Shown one piece after another: positions 54,401-63,435 of a DNA stretch of 64,000 nt (positions within the stretch are counted from its first letter, which is position 1; each line of letters opens with the position of its first letter). Under the pieces are notes generated by a model. That model was not told where the DNA came from and ran no database searches. It saw nothing but the letters and a program-made list of their open reading frames with translations. The position numbers and the translations under genes were made by a program. Source of the stretch: Desulfovibrio sp. JC022 (lineage in GTDB: Bacteria; Desulfobacterota; Desulfovibrionia; Desulfovibrionales; Desulfovibrionaceae); contig NZ_VOPZ01000002.1 of NCBI RefSeq assembly GCF_010470665.1, positions 242,553 to 306,552 on the forward strand, in the 5' to 3' direction.

Positions 54401-55021
54401 ATGTCATCAATTATTCCATATATGCAGGGATTCGGAACCGGGGCCGGGCTTATCATCGCCATCGGCGCACAGAACGCCTTTGTGCTGACCCAAAGCATCA
54501 GAAAAAACCATCACATGACCATTTGTCTGGTCTGCGCCATTTGTGATGCTCTTTTAATTTCACTGGGAGTACTGGGAACAGGCCAGCTTATTGCTTCCAA
54601 TCCCATGCTGCTCAAACCGGCGGCTTGGGGCGGCGCGGCTTTTCTAACATGGTACGGATTCGGTTCTTTTCGCTCGGCCATTAAGGGAGGACAGCTTGAA
54701 GCTGAGAAGGCAGCAACGACGGGCTTAAAGTCCGTAATCCTGCTAACCCTGACCATCACCCTGCTCAACCCGCACGTATATCTGGATACGGTGGTCATGC
54801 TCGGGTCCATCAGCGGGCAGTATGACGGTATCGACCGCTATATGTTCGGATTCGGAGCCATGTCCGCATCTTTTGCATGGTTTTATACCCTCGGGTTCGG
54901 AGGAAGAGCCTTGGCACCATTATTTAAGAAGCCTGTAACATGGCGAGTGCTGGACAGCGCGGTCTGCCTGACCATGTGGGTAATTGCATACCATCTGGCA
55001 GAAAAGGCCATGAGTGTTTGA
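54401..55021 (+). CDS. argO: LysE/ArgO-family amino-acid exporter
   Basis: 206 residues, about six membrane helices. Start has the family signature GFGTGAGLIIAIGAQNAFVLTQ in its first part (IAIGAQNAFVLTQ), and LLNPHVYLDTVVMLGSI. Exports basic amino acids from the cytosol. The ATG at 54401 follows GGAG; the frame to 54371 is unsupported. Whether arginine or lysine is exported cannot be told from sequence. Confidence 0.92.
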   Translation: MSSIIPYMQGFGTGAGLIIAIGAQNAFVLTQSIRKNHHMTICLVCAICDALLISLGVLGTGQLIASNPMLLKPAAWGGAAFLTWYGFGSFRSAIKGGQLEAEKAATTGLKSVILLTLTITLLNPHVYLDTVVMLGSISGQYDGIDRYMFGFGAMSASFAWFYTLGFGGRALAPLFKKPVTWRVLDSAVCLTMWVIAYHLAEKAMSV

Positions 55022-55031
55022 TGCACACAAC

Positions 55032-55060
55032 AAAGGCCCGCTCAATAAGAACAGGCCTTT
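55032..55060 (+). terminator. Possible terminator after the exporter gene
   Basis: Stem AAAGGCC / GGCCTTT, 7 bp with a 15-nt loop, followed by AAAATTT rather than a T-run. Confidence 0.5.
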
Positions 55061-55127
55061 AAAATTTAACACTCCGCCCTGCTAAGCTATAGGTGAAGCC
55101 CTAATGAAAGGTTTTGAAAAGGGGAGT

Positions 55128-55166
55128 CCAGAGGGGAAAACTTTTGTAAAAGTTTTTCCCCTCTGG
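55128..55166 (-). terminator. Strong hairpin downstream of the dha operon
   Basis: A long stem CCAGAGGGGAAAA.../...TTTTCCCCTCTGG, flanked by GCCTCCGGCGG on the minus strand, 11 bp after the dhaM stop. Serves as the dha operon terminator and may also stop the convergent exporter transcript. Confidence 0.85.
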
Positions 55167-55176
55167 CCGCCGGAGG

Positions 55177-57663
55177 CTATAAAAATTCCCGAACCTCATC
55201 ACCGGACTTGGTTGCCAATGCCTTTTCAGCAAGAGCACGACAATCGTCCATGGACACGGCGCGGATGGCTTCCTTCACTTCGGGGATAGAAGGTCCGCTC
55301 ATGCTCAGTTCATCGAGTCCGAGTCCGAGCAGCAGTGCTGAAGCCTTGGGATTCCCGGCCAGCTCACCGCACATGCCCACTTCAATTCCTGTAGCCTTGG
55401 CAGCATCACAGGTCATCTTGACCATACGTAACACCGCAGGATTAAGGCTGTCGCAGATTTTAGCAACCGACTTGTTACCGCGATCCGCAGCCATGACATA
55501 CTGGGTCAGATCATTAGTACCGATGCTGAAAAAATCGCAAATTGCGCCAAGTTTCTCAGCCTCGGCAACAGCTGACGGAACTTCAATCATGATCCCGGTC
55601 TTGATCTTTTCAGCGATCTTTACACCTTCAGAAACAAGCCCTTCACGGACCTCAGCCTGAAAATCAAGCACACCCTGAAGTTCTTCCACCCCGGAAATCA
55701 TGGGGAACATAATCCAGATATTTTCCTCGCTGGCAGCACGCAACAAAGCGCGCAGCTGGGTGCGGAAAAGTTCAGGCCGGGCCATGCAGAAACGCACACC
55801 GCGTTCACCGAGGAACGGGTTCTCTTCTACGGGAGTATCAAGATATTTAACCGGCTTGTCGCCACCGATATCAAGAGTGCGGATGATAACCGGATTGCCG
55901 TTCATGGTCTTGGCAGCTTCCACGTAAGCTTCAAACTGCTCCTGCTCGTCCGGTTCCTGCTCACGATCCTGAAAAAGGAATTCAGTGCGAAACAACCCTA
56001 CGCCCTCTGCGCCGTATTCCAGCACGCGAGGAGCATCAGCCGGAGTACCGATATTACCCATGACCATGATTTCAGTGCCATCAAAGGTCTTAGCCGGTGC
56101 AGCACCTTTGGCCTTGGCCTCTTCTCGCTCAGCCAGCCACTTATCACGCTTGGCGGATATCTCATCAAGCTTGGCCTGATCCGCAGAAGTCCAGACCGTG
56201 CCTTCAAAGCCGTCCAATGCAATCATCTGACTATCTGAAATCTGCTGGAAACATTCACCCGTGCCGATAACAGCAGGAATACCCATGGAGCGGGACAGGA
56301 TAGAGGCATGGGAAGTTGCCCCGCCGATCTCGGTAACAATGCCGAGAACCTTTTCCGGGTCCATTCCGGCAACATCGGAAGGTGTAAGATCATGGGCCAC
56401 GATGATGGATTCGCGCTCAAGCCTGATGGCCTGCTCACCTTCTCCGGTCAGCACTCGCAACACTCGCCCACCGCAATCCATAACATCTGCGGCACGAGCC
56501 TGCATATATGCGTCATCAAGCTCACGGTAATCAGCAGCCATTTTATCCATGACCTGAAACCACGCAAACTCGGCATTAATCTTTTCATCAGAAATTAGAG
56601 AAGCAGCCTTGTCGCGCATATCCTTATCACCAAGGATCAAACCGTGGACTTCAAAAATTGCGGCATTAGCTTTACCTGCGGTTTTCTCGGTCTCACGCTG
56701 CAAAGCCTGAATATCAGCAAGCGCAGTGGTTATTGCCTGATCAAGACGGGCAGTTTCAGCAGCACTGTCAGATACCTCAGTCCGCTCTACTTCCGGCAGG
56801 GTCGCCAGATGGGCATAAACCGGGCCAACTGCATAACCCGTAGATGCTGGAGCACCATGCACAAAACCTTCACCGCCGATTTTGCAAGGTTCGGTTTCCA
56901 TGACCACTTCAGCCACATCTTCATCGCGTTCACCGAAATTATCGGCATGCAACGCTTTCAGACCATCAATTGCCTGCTGTGCGTCAGGACCGATAGCAGT
57001 GACGGTAATAGTTTCACCATTTTTAACCGCCAGCAGTGCCACTTGGTTGATGCTCTTACCGGACGCGGTCTTGTCGCCCTTGCGAATCTGAATAGATGAT
57101 TGAAATTTTCCGGCCTCGGCAACAAGATTTGCAGCCGGGCGGGCATGAAGCCCCATCTTATTGATCACCAGCAGGTCGATGCTCAGCTCTTGGCCTTCCT
57201 GAACTTCTTCTTGCGCAGCTGCAACAGGTTGTACGGTCTCCCCGGTAATGGGAGCCAACTGTTCGATCTTCACATTCAAGGCCGCACCGGCCTCGGCACT
57301 AACTTCTTTAAGAGAAGCCCCCACAGAAGCCTGCACCGCCGCTGCCATGGTCCCTTCCACGATAGGAGCGGAGCAAAGCAGTACCTTATCCTTGACCTCA
57401 TCAGGCAGGAAATCGAGCGCGGTTTCAGCACTCATAAGCGCACTGCCAAGGTCCATTATGACCAGCACACCCTCTTCAGACTGGGCCGCCACAGATTCAA
57501 TGGCCATCATGACCTTCATGGGGTCAGTGCCGATGGGATTGTCGGGATCATCAATGCCGCCAGCGGCTTCCATAACCACAGAACCGCGAGTCATCTGCTC
57601 AGCCAGTTCCAAAACACCCTGCGCCAATGTCTGGCTATGGGAAACAATTACTAATCCTACCAT
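55177..57663 (-). CDS. dhaM: DhaM-HPr-Enzyme I fusion, PEP-dependent phosphotransferase for dihydroxyacetone kinase
   Basis: 828 residues with three phospho-histidine modules: a DhaM EIIA-mannose-type domain with H9 (VIVSHS), an HPr domain with H173 (GLHARPAANL), and a complete enzyme I with H452 (GGATSHASILSRS) plus the C-terminal PEP-binding barrel (GVGLFRTEFLF, NPFLGERGVRF, GTNDLTQYVMA). E. coli DhaM has only a truncated EI, so this protein should run the full PEP-to-DhaL relay alone. The ATG at 57663 has GGAG 6 nt upstream. Cytosolic. Confidence 0.95.
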   Translation of the reverse strand: MVGLVIVSHSQTLAQGVLELAEQMTRGSVVMEAAGGIDDPDNPIGTDPMKVMMAIESVAAQSEEGVLVIMDLGSALMSAETALDFLPDEVKDKVLLCSAPIVEGTMAAAVQASVGASLKEVSAEAGAALNVKIEQLAPITGETVQPVAAAQEEVQEGQELSIDLLVINKMGLHARPAANLVAEAGKFQSSIQIRKGDKTASGKSINQVALLAVKNGETITVTAIGPDAQQAIDGLKALHADNFGERDEDVAEVVMETEPCKIGGEGFVHGAPASTGYAVGPVYAHLATLPEVERTEVSDSAAETARLDQAITTALADIQALQRETEKTAGKANAAIFEVHGLILGDKDMRDKAASLISDEKINAEFAWFQVMDKMAADYRELDDAYMQARAADVMDCGGRVLRVLTGEGEQAIRLERESIIVAHDLTPSDVAGMDPEKVLGIVTEIGGATSHASILSRSMGIPAVIGTGECFQQISDSQMIALDGFEGTVWTSADQAKLDEISAKRDKWLAEREEAKAKGAAPAKTFDGTEIMVMGNIGTPADAPRVLEYGAEGVGLFRTEFLFQDREQEPDEQEQFEAYVEAAKTMNGNPVIIRTLDIGGDKPVKYLDTPVEENPFLGERGVRFCMARPELFRTQLRALLRAASEENIWIMFPMISGVEELQGVLDFQAEVREGLVSEGVKIAEKIKTGIMIEVPSAVAEAEKLGAICDFFSIGTNDLTQYVMAADRGNKSVAKICDSLNPAVLRMVKMTCDAAKATGIEVGMCGELAGNPKASALLLGLGLDELSMSGPSIPEVKEAIRAVSMDDCRALAEKALATKSGDEVREFL

Positions 57664-57676
57664 AATGAACTCCATC

Positions 57677-57708
57677 ACCCCCACTATATTGGTAAATATA
57701 GTGGGGGT
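57677..57708 (-). promoter_or_regulatory. Intercistronic hairpin between dhaL and dhaM
   Basis: A 14-bp perfect stem ACCCCCACTATATT / AATATAGTGGGGGT with a 4-nt loop and no T-run, ending just before the dhaM ribosome binding site. Likely an mRNA-stability or processing element. Confidence 0.7.
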
Positions 57709-57714
57709 AATAAA

Positions 57715-58344
57715 TTAAGACAAAACTTCTTTCAGGGTCTCAAGCATGTAAAAAGAGGAAGTTGCGCCCGGGTCCTGATGCCCGATGGAACGTTCACCGA
57801 GATAGCTGGCGCGTCCTTTCTTGGCCTGCAAGGGGATGGTATCGGCAAGGGCCTTTTCACCTACGGGCAACGCAGCATCTACGATGGCGAGCACATCATC
57901 ACCGTTTCCTGCTTTTTCCTTAATAACTTCAAGCACAGGTGCCCAGAGATCGTACATGGTCTTGTCGCCCAGATTGGGTCTGCCGCGCTGAAGGATACCT
58001 TCAACCCCAGCTTCGATAACCTTGGCAAAATCTTCGGAATTAAGTTCCTCTTTACCGCCCATGAGCATGCCGCCCTTCATCCAGAAAGTTCCGTAAAGGG
58101 GACCACTGGCACCGCCGACGCTGGACATGAGGGTCATACCCACGGTTTTGAGAATGGTACCGATATCTTTTTCTTCTACGGTGGGCAGTTTTTCAGCAAC
58201 TTTACCGAAACCGCGGTTCATGTTGATTCCGTGGTCGGCATCGCCGATGGCGGCATCAAGTTCTGTGAGATATTCTTTTTTGTCGGCATAAACTTCATTG
58301 AGCTTGCCGAGCCATGCAATAAGTTGGGCCTTGTTCATGGACAT
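57715..58344 (-). CDS. dhaL: Dihydroxyacetone kinase subunit DhaL
   Basis: 209 residues. ADP-binding subunit that is re-phosphorylated by DhaM and hands phosphate to dihydroxyacetone on DhaK. GDADHG (residues 34-39) is the Mg-ADP site; also MTLMSSVGGASGPLYGTFW and SIGHQDPGATS. GGAGG lies 7 nt before the ATG. Confidence 0.96.
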   Translation of the reverse strand: MSMNKAQLIAWLGKLNEVYADKKEYLTELDAAIGDADHGINMNRGFGKVAEKLPTVEEKDIGTILKTVGMTLMSSVGGASGPLYGTFWMKGGMLMGGKEELNSEDFAKVIEAGVEGILQRGRPNLGDKTMYDLWAPVLEVIKEKAGNGDDVLAIVDAALPVGEKALADTIPLQAKKGRASYLGERSIGHQDPGATSSFYMLETLKEVLS

Positions 58345-58445
58345 TTATGATCCTCCAAAAGGTGACGCCATCTAAAACTGGGTCAGGATTTAAATTATGA
58401 CGGGCATATACGTGTAACAGCGTCAGCCCTGAAGCTTCTTCTTTC

Positions 58446-58491
58446 GAAAAAATGGGAACGCAGGCGTGAAAGAACTCTCCCACGCCTGCGT
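58446..58491 (-). terminator. Attenuator-like terminator between dhaK and dhaL
   Basis: An 11-bp stem ACGCAGGCGTG / CACGCCTGCGT with a 12-nt loop, then TCCCATTTTTT on the minus strand, 30 bp after dhaK. Expected to make dhaL and dhaM less abundant than dhaK, or to mark a separate dhaLM promoter. Confidence 0.7.
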
Positions 58492-58522
58492 ATTTTAAAC
58501 TAATAATTTTGCAAAGTTATGC

Positions 58523-59581
58523 TTAACGAACATAACCGGGAGTCTGTGCCGGAGCATCCCAGAATTTGAGCATTTCATCATCTACCTTGAGCAGAGTAAT
58601 AGAGAAGCCCTGCATTTCCAGAGATGTGATGTAAGGTCCGACAAGGTTACGGACAATGTTGATGCCCTTGGCTTTGCAGACTTCATCAAGCTTTCTGTAA
58701 ACAGCGTAGAGTTCGGAAACCGGGGTTCCGCCCATGCTGTTAACAAATGCGATAACGTTGTCGCCCTTGGCAAAAGGCTCATCAGTAAGTTCTTTGTCTT
58801 CCCACTCGCTACCGTTCCATTCACGGACAGTGCGACGGTATGCGGGATCGTCAATGATCTGTTCAGCTGCGTACTGGGTCATTTCATCAACAGACTTGAG
58901 GGGCATACGCTCGATGCCGGGCTCACCGTGGATACCGATACCCATTTCAACTTCGTCTTCACCAAGGTCGAAAGTAGGCTTGCCTGCAGCGGGAACAATG
59001 CAGGAAGTCAGAGCCACGCCGAAAGAGCGGCCATACTGGTTGACCTTGCGGCAGAGATCGGAGCATTTTTCAAGGTCGTAGCCGGCTTCTGCAGCTGCGC
59101 CGACAATCTTTTCAGCCAGAACAGTAGTACCTACGCCGCGACGACCAGCAGTGTAGAGGCTGTCCTTAACTGCAACATCATCATCAATCAAAATATTCTG
59201 GACCTTGACACCTTCGCTGGCAACCAGCTCAGCTGCGGCTTCAAAGTTCATTACATCACCAGTGTAATTCTTTACCATAAAAAGAACGCCTTCACCGCTG
59301 TCTACGGCCTTGGCGCATTCGTACATCTGGTCAGGGGTGGGGGAAGTAAAGACTTCACCGGGGCAGGCACCGTCGAGCATACCTTTGCCGACAAAACCGC
59401 CATGCATGGGCTCATGACCGGAACCGCCGCCGGAAACAATAGCGACTTTACCTTTAACCGGAGCATCTTGGCGAACTACGTAGTAGGGTTCGTAGTTTAC
59501 TTTCAGTTCAGGGTGAGCGAGGGCCATACCCTCAAGCTGTTCCTTAACCACATTTTCCACATCATTGATCAATTTTTTCAT
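58523..59581 (-). CDS. dhaK: Dihydroxyacetone kinase subunit DhaK
   Basis: 352 residues. Binds dihydroxyacetone covalently through a histidine; here H218 in GIGIHGEPG, with [11 protein letters not shown] (residues 50-60) and [10 protein letters not shown] also conserved. AGAGGTAG lies 8 nt before the ATG at 59581. First gene of the dha operon. A 21-nt block shared with the pyk upstream region is 126-146 bp before it. Confidence 0.96.
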   Translation of the reverse strand: MKKLINDVENVVKEQLEGMALAHPELKVNYEPYYVVRQDAPVKGKVAIVSGGGSGHEPMHGGFVGKGMLDGACPGEVFTSPTPDQMYECAKAVDSGEGVLFMVKNYTGDVMNFEAAAELVASEGVKVQNILIDDDVAVKDSLYTAGRRGVGTTVLAEKIVGAAAEAGYDLEKCSDLCRKVNQYGRSFGVALTSCIVPAAGKPTFDLGEDEVEMGIGIHGEPGIERMPLKSVDEMTQYAAEQIIDDPAYRRTVREWNGSEWEDKELTDEPFAKGDNVIAFVNSMGGTPVSELYAVYRKLDEVCKAKGINIVRNLVGPYITSLEMQGFSITLLKVDDEMLKFWDAPAQTPGYVR

Positions 59582-60045
59582 AGTAAAAACTACCTCTGGT
59601 TCTAGGTTCCTTACGTGCACAGAACTTTAAATCAATTGAAAAGCATTGTCGACAAATGAACGTATTTTTTTTCGCTTCCATTGAAATTATTTTTAAAGCA
59701 TAGGCCCAATGTTCACTTTCGAAAATAATTTTATCAATATTTCCCGTACTAAATGAATTTATCCTTAATTTCATTCATGAGACAGTTCCAATAAGAACTA
59801 GAAACAGACACACTAATAACACACTTTTGCGGTATGGAAGTAAGTACCCAATCAAGGCTACCCCACTCACCAACATTACTTTCAAATATGAAACACTTCA
59901 AACTCAAACGATAATGCTTTTATTTATCATTATCATCTAGCCAAATAAACATAAATGCTTATATTTATATTATGCTCATAAAATCATAAATTTATTCATC
60001 ATATATTTGAAGAATCTCAATCCTTCCGGGGGGGAGGGTAACATC
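59582..60045. other. Divergent intergenic region between dhaK and the PEP-CTERM-like gene
   Basis: 464 bp, AT-rich, no gene seen. It holds the dhaK element at 59707-59727 and an inverted repeat GATAATG...CATTATC near 59912-59936, which partly resembles a Fur box. The plus-strand ribosome binding site GGGAGGG precedes the gene at 60046. Confidence 0.6.
59707..59727 (-). promoter_or_regulatory. Shared operator-like element upstream of dhaK
   Basis: Identical over 21 nt to 44227-44247 upstream of pyk and in the same orientation; the core CGAAAGTGAAC also precedes lysS. Confidence 0.5.
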
Positions 60046-60681
60046 ATGAAGAATATATCTTTAATTGCAATATTTACCATAATGATTGCGACTTCAACCG
60101 TACAAGCCGCATCAATCACCGGCTGGACTCATGGCGACAACATCAGTGCTGAAATTTCCACCAGCTATAACTCCGGCGACTCCAGCCTGCTTCTTACTGT
60201 AACCAACACATCTCCTGCAACTTCTGCCTACCTAAGAGGCCTGCTCTTTTCAGCAGCAGATACAACACTCAATCTCAGGGATGTAACTTACTACTCCAAC
60301 TCAATCTCTTCTCCTACCTTAAACGTGACCGAGAACTGGTCTCTCAGCAGCCCTGACGAGTCAATACTCAATGCAGAGCCAATGAAGTACTACGACGGGT
60401 TGAATACGGCTCTTTTCACTGGTGATGAATTCGGAGGAGGCAACCCGAATCTCGGCCTACAGGTAGGATGGACCGCTGACTTCCTCTTTGATGTGGATGG
60501 CACTTTGAATGAATCCATGAATAATTTTATAGGACGATTTCAAAGTATAAATTATCCCGGCATGGTCGGATCCGACAGTGATTTTGCATATCCGGTCCCG
60601 ACTCCCATTCCCGGAGCAGTGTGGCTGCTCGGGGCAGGAATTGCAGGGCTTGCAGCCTTGAGACGCAGGATAAGATCATAA
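60046..60681 (+). CDS. Exported protein with PEP-CTERM-like sorting tail (paralog 1)
   Basis: 211 residues: signal peptide ending VQAAS, a beta-rich domain (about residues 22-180), and a C-terminal sorting tail PTPIPGAVWLLGAG then a hydrophobic helix and an Arg cluster (RRRIRS). This is the layout of exosortase (PEP-CTERM-type) substrates. The ATG at 60046 follows GGGAGGG. Tandem paralog of the next gene. Function of the domain unknown; surface or matrix protein likely. Confidence 0.85.
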   Translation: MKNISLIAIFTIMIATSTVQAASITGWTHGDNISAEISTSYNSGDSSLLLTVTNTSPATSAYLRGLLFSAADTTLNLRDVTYYSNSISSPTLNVTENWSLSSPDESILNAEPMKYYDGLNTALFTGDEFGGGNPNLGLQVGWTADFLFDVDGTLNESMNNFIGRFQSINYPGMVGSDSDFAYPVPTPIPGAVWLLGAGIAGLAALRRRIRS

Positions 60682-60688
60682 CACACGA

Positions 60689-60739
60689 CGTTAAACAGCT
60701 TTCAATTATAATATTCTGCCGGCAGCTGTTTAACGTTTT
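60689..60739 (+). terminator. Terminator between the two PEP-CTERM-like genes
   Basis: A 12-bp stem CGTTAAACAGCT / AGCTGTTTAACG with a 23-nt loop, followed by TTTTC. Confidence 0.7.
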
Positions 60740-60919
60740 CATTCTGCATTAAAATCAACTCCAGCACACACGTTGCATCTCTACACCGGAAAACAGTAAA
60801 TAATATATTTTTCAAACCTACTTTCCTTCCTTCCCGCTGGATTCATGAATATATTTAAAGTATACTGCATGAGTATTTATTTCATACTAGGGTAGATCCG
60901 AAGAAATCCGGGAGGAATA

Positions 60920-61552
60920 ATGAATAAAACCATCATGATGTCATTTTTGACAATTCTGCTTACGGTCTCAGTTGCGCAGGCAGCGACAATTACAGGCTGG
61001 ACGCACCCGGATTATGTGAGTGCAGACATCACGGCAACATACTCAGCTGGCGATTCGAGCCTGTTGTTGACCGTAAAAAACACCTCTCCGGCAAGCTCTG
61101 CAACCTTGCGGGGGTTAGTCTTTTCAGCACCGGATGTTAACCTTAATCTGCGGGAAGCCTCCTACTATTCCCAGTCAATCTCAACACCGTTACAGGTAAC
61201 AGACAACTGGTCTATCGAATCAGCTTCAGAAACCAACCTTAATAATGAACCACTGAAATATTATGACGGACTGAATACAATTCTTTATACTGGCAAGAAC
61301 TTTCAGGGGGGAAATCCTAAAACGGGCCTTGAAGTCGGGTGGACTGCCACCTTCCTCTTTGATGTGGAAGGCTCAATGGATGCCCCATTGGATCAATTCA
61401 TCGCACGTTTTCAAAGCATAGATTATGAAGGTATGACCGCATCAGACAGTGATTTTGCTACCCCTATCCCTACCCCCATTCCCGGTGCAATATGGCTGCT
61501 GGGCGCAGGATTGGCCGGGCTGGTTGCTATTAGAAATAAATTTCAAATATAA
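60920..61552 (+). CDS. Exported protein with PEP-CTERM-like sorting tail (paralog 2)
   Basis: 210 residues, same plan as paralog 1: signal peptide ending AQAAT, TGWTHPDYVSADITATYSAG domain start, and tail TPIPGAIWLLGAG with a basic end (RNKF). Many positions are shared with paralog 1 (SGDSSLLLTVxNTSP, PxKYYDGLNTxLxTG, VGWTAxFLFDVxG), showing tandem duplication with divergence. GGGAGGA precedes the ATG. It has its own upstream region and terminator, so it can be expressed separately. Confidence 0.85.
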   Translation: MNKTIMMSFLTILLTVSVAQAATITGWTHPDYVSADITATYSAGDSSLLLTVKNTSPASSATLRGLVFSAPDVNLNLREASYYSQSISTPLQVTDNWSIESASETNLNNEPLKYYDGLNTILYTGKNFQGGNPKTGLEVGWTATFLFDVEGSMDAPLDQFIARFQSIDYEGMTASDSDFATPIPTPIPGAIWLLGAGLAGLVAIRNKFQI

Positions 61553-61571
61553 CCCCAGACTTCGAAAGAAG

Positions 61572-61609
61572 AATCCTCCAGTGGAACAATCTCAACGGGA
61601 GGATTTTTT
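61572..61609 (+). terminator. Terminator of PEP-CTERM-like paralog 2
   Basis: Stem AATCCTCC / GGAGGATT with an 18-nt loop followed by TTTTT. Confidence 0.75.
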
Positions 61610-61652
61610 AGTGTTAATTCCTGACCCCGAAACCGACATATGACTGGGACAT

Positions 61653-61685
61653 AAAAAAAGGCTCAACCTTATCGGTTGAGCCTTT
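61653..61685 (-). terminator. Terminator of tRNA-fMet copy 3
   Basis: Stem AAAGGCTCAACC / GGTTGAGCCTTT with T-run on the minus strand; nearly identical to 52917-52950. Confidence 0.9.
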
Positions 61686-61699
61686 CTGATGAAGCTGTG

Positions 61700-61776
<77 letters not shown>

Positions 61777-61790
61777 TCACTGTGAAAAGG

Positions 61791-61819
61791 GTTCTACAGA
61801 CGGGGCCGCTTTGTGTCAA
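61791..61819 (-). promoter_or_regulatory. Promoter of tRNA-fMet copy 3
   Basis: On the minus strand: TTGACA, 17 bp, TAGAAC. Confidence 0.85.
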
Positions 61820-61864
61820 CAGCTATTTACAAATTATTTAAATTTTCTTATCTCATCTCTCGAC

Positions 61865-62596
61865 ATGACAAATAACTATGAACTCTCCCTCGTAATCCCT
61901 GTTTACAACGAACAGGACAATTTACGGAAACTGATGCAGGAAATTGACTCAGCCCTTGAGCCGACCAATATTCCCTACGAAGTTATATTTGTAGATGACG
62001 GCAGCAAAGATAACAGCCTTGCCGTTCTCAAAGATATTTCATCAACCTACCCCAAGGCCCGCTATGTTGCCTTTGCGGAAAACCGGGGCCAGTCCGCAGC
62101 CTTTTGCGCCGGGTTTGATGAAGCCCGCGCACCTCGGGTTGCCACCATGGATGCTGACCTGCAAAATGACCCTGCCGATCTTCCGGCCATGTATGCTCTT
62201 TACAATGAAGGACATACCATGACCATCGGCTGGCGTCAGAAACGCAAGGACGTATGGATCAAACGGGTCGGCTCCAAAATCGCCAATGCTATCCGTAACA
62301 GGCTGACCCGTGAAACCGTTAAGGACACAGGCTGCTCCCTTAAAATTATGGATACCGCCATGGTCCGGGCCATCCCCCGCTTCAACGGCATGCACCGTTT
62401 TTTGCCCACACTTATGAAAATGCAGGGCGCATCCGTTGCGGAAATGAAAGTCAACCACCGCCCCCGCTTTGAAGGCGAATCCAAATACGGCACCCTCGAC
62501 CGGGCCATTGCCGGAGGATACGACCTGCTGGGCGTACGCTGGCTGCTGGGACGCCATTTTTCATACAGTGTAAAAGACCGCAGCGACGATAAATAA
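61865..62596 (+). CDS. Family 2 glycosyltransferase, dolichyl-phosphate mannose synthase-like
   Basis: 243 residues. GT-A fold: LSLVIPVYNEQDNL start, VDDGSKDNS, and the metal-binding DADLQNDP. No C-terminal membrane helices, unlike longer ArnC/DPM3-type proteins. Transfers a sugar, probably to a lipid-phosphate carrier. The ATG at 61865 avoids the upstream frame that runs through the tRNA. It abuts the TVP38-family gene with no gap. Confidence 0.9.
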   Translation: MTNNYELSLVIPVYNEQDNLRKLMQEIDSALEPTNIPYEVIFVDDGSKDNSLAVLKDISSTYPKARYVAFAENRGQSAAFCAGFDEARAPRVATMDADLQNDPADLPAMYALYNEGHTMTIGWRQKRKDVWIKRVGSKIANAIRNRLTRETVKDTGCSLKIMDTAMVRAIPRFNGMHRFLPTLMKMQGASVAEMKVNHRPRFEGESKYGTLDRAIAGGYDLLGVRWLLGRHFSYSVKDRSDDK

Positions 62597-63286
62597 ATGA
62601 GTGCAGTAAGCAGCGAATCAAAAGTCAGTGTGAAAGCCTTGATTAAAGGTCTGGCCATGCTGGCGGTGATGGGGATTTCGGTTTACCTGATCAGGTATGC
62701 CGGACTGGCTGATGCCCTTGATACCCATTGGATGGACACACACGTGCGCTCTCGCGGCCTTACCGGAGTACTCACCTATGTGGGACTGGCGGCATTCTTT
62801 TCAGCTGTCGGCTTTCCCAGACAGGTGATCTGCTTCATGGGCGGATACGCGTACGGCTTCGCCCTTGGAACCCTGCTCGGAACTATCGGTACCGGACTCG
62901 GCTGCGCCGGGGCATTCATTTATTCCCGGTTGGTGGGCCGTTCCTTTATTAAAAGAAAGTTCGGTGCGCGCATCCAGAAAGTTGACGACTTCCTGAGCCG
63001 CAGCCCCTTTAACATGGCCCTGACTATCCGTTTCTTCCCGCTGGGGAGTAACGTGGTCACCAATGTGCTGGCAGGGGTAACAAGCATCCCGGCCCTGCCT
63101 TTTATACTCGGCTCCACTATCGGCTACCTGCCCCAAAACATGGTCTTTGCCCTGTTCGGCAGCGGTGTGGAAGTTTCATCCACCATCCGCATGATCATGG
63201 CCGTGGTGCTATTTGTCATCTCTACCCTCTTGGGATTCAAAATCTATCGCAAATATCGCAATCAGGCAGAAGCGGTCATAGAATAA
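62597..63286 (+). CDS. TVP38/TMEM64 (DedA-like) membrane protein
   Basis: 229 residues, about five or six membrane helices, with the VTT-domain features FSAVGFPRQVICFMGGYAYG and FPLGSNVVTNVLAGVTSIP. The family includes lipid scramblase-like proteins. The ATG immediately follows the stop of the glycosyltransferase, so the pair is likely co-translated, consistent with a role in glycolipid synthesis and flipping (inference). Confidence 0.9.
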   Translation: MSAVSSESKVSVKALIKGLAMLAVMGISVYLIRYAGLADALDTHWMDTHVRSRGLTGVLTYVGLAAFFSAVGFPRQVICFMGGYAYGFALGTLLGTIGTGLGCAGAFIYSRLVGRSFIKRKFGARIQKVDDFLSRSPFNMALTIRFFPLGSNVVTNVLAGVTSIPALPFILGSTIGYLPQNMVFALFGSGVEVSSTIRMIMAVVLFVISTLLGFKIYRKYRNQAEAVIE

Positions 63287-63310
63287 TCCCCCTGACCAAC
63301 TTGATATTAC

Positions 63311-63341
63311 AAAGCCGGATGCAATTTGTATCCGGCTTTTT
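63311..63341 (+). terminator. Terminator of the glycosyltransferase-TVP38 operon
   Basis: Stem AAAGCCGGAT / ATCCGGCTTT followed by TT. Confidence 0.85.
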
Positions 63342-63354
63342 CAATATCTTTTTA

Positions 63355-63383
63355 TTGACATCGAAAATCGTTTTCAATATCAA
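63355..63383 (+). promoter_or_regulatory. Promoter of the MoxR-type gene with Fur-like operator
   Basis: TTGACA, 17 bp, TATCAA. The spacer holds CGAAAATCGTTTTCA (63362-63376), a GAAAA/TTTTC palindrome close to the 7-1-7 Fur pattern, which would let the repressor block the promoter. Confidence 0.55.
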
Positions 63384-63435
63384 TGATTCAGTTTTGAGAC
63401 CAAAACAACAATAAATAGCACCGAGAACAAATACA

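Noticed and set aside
55128-55166. Long hairpin as an insertion-sequence end
   Set aside because: No transposase or target duplication nearby; position after the dhaM stop fits a terminator.
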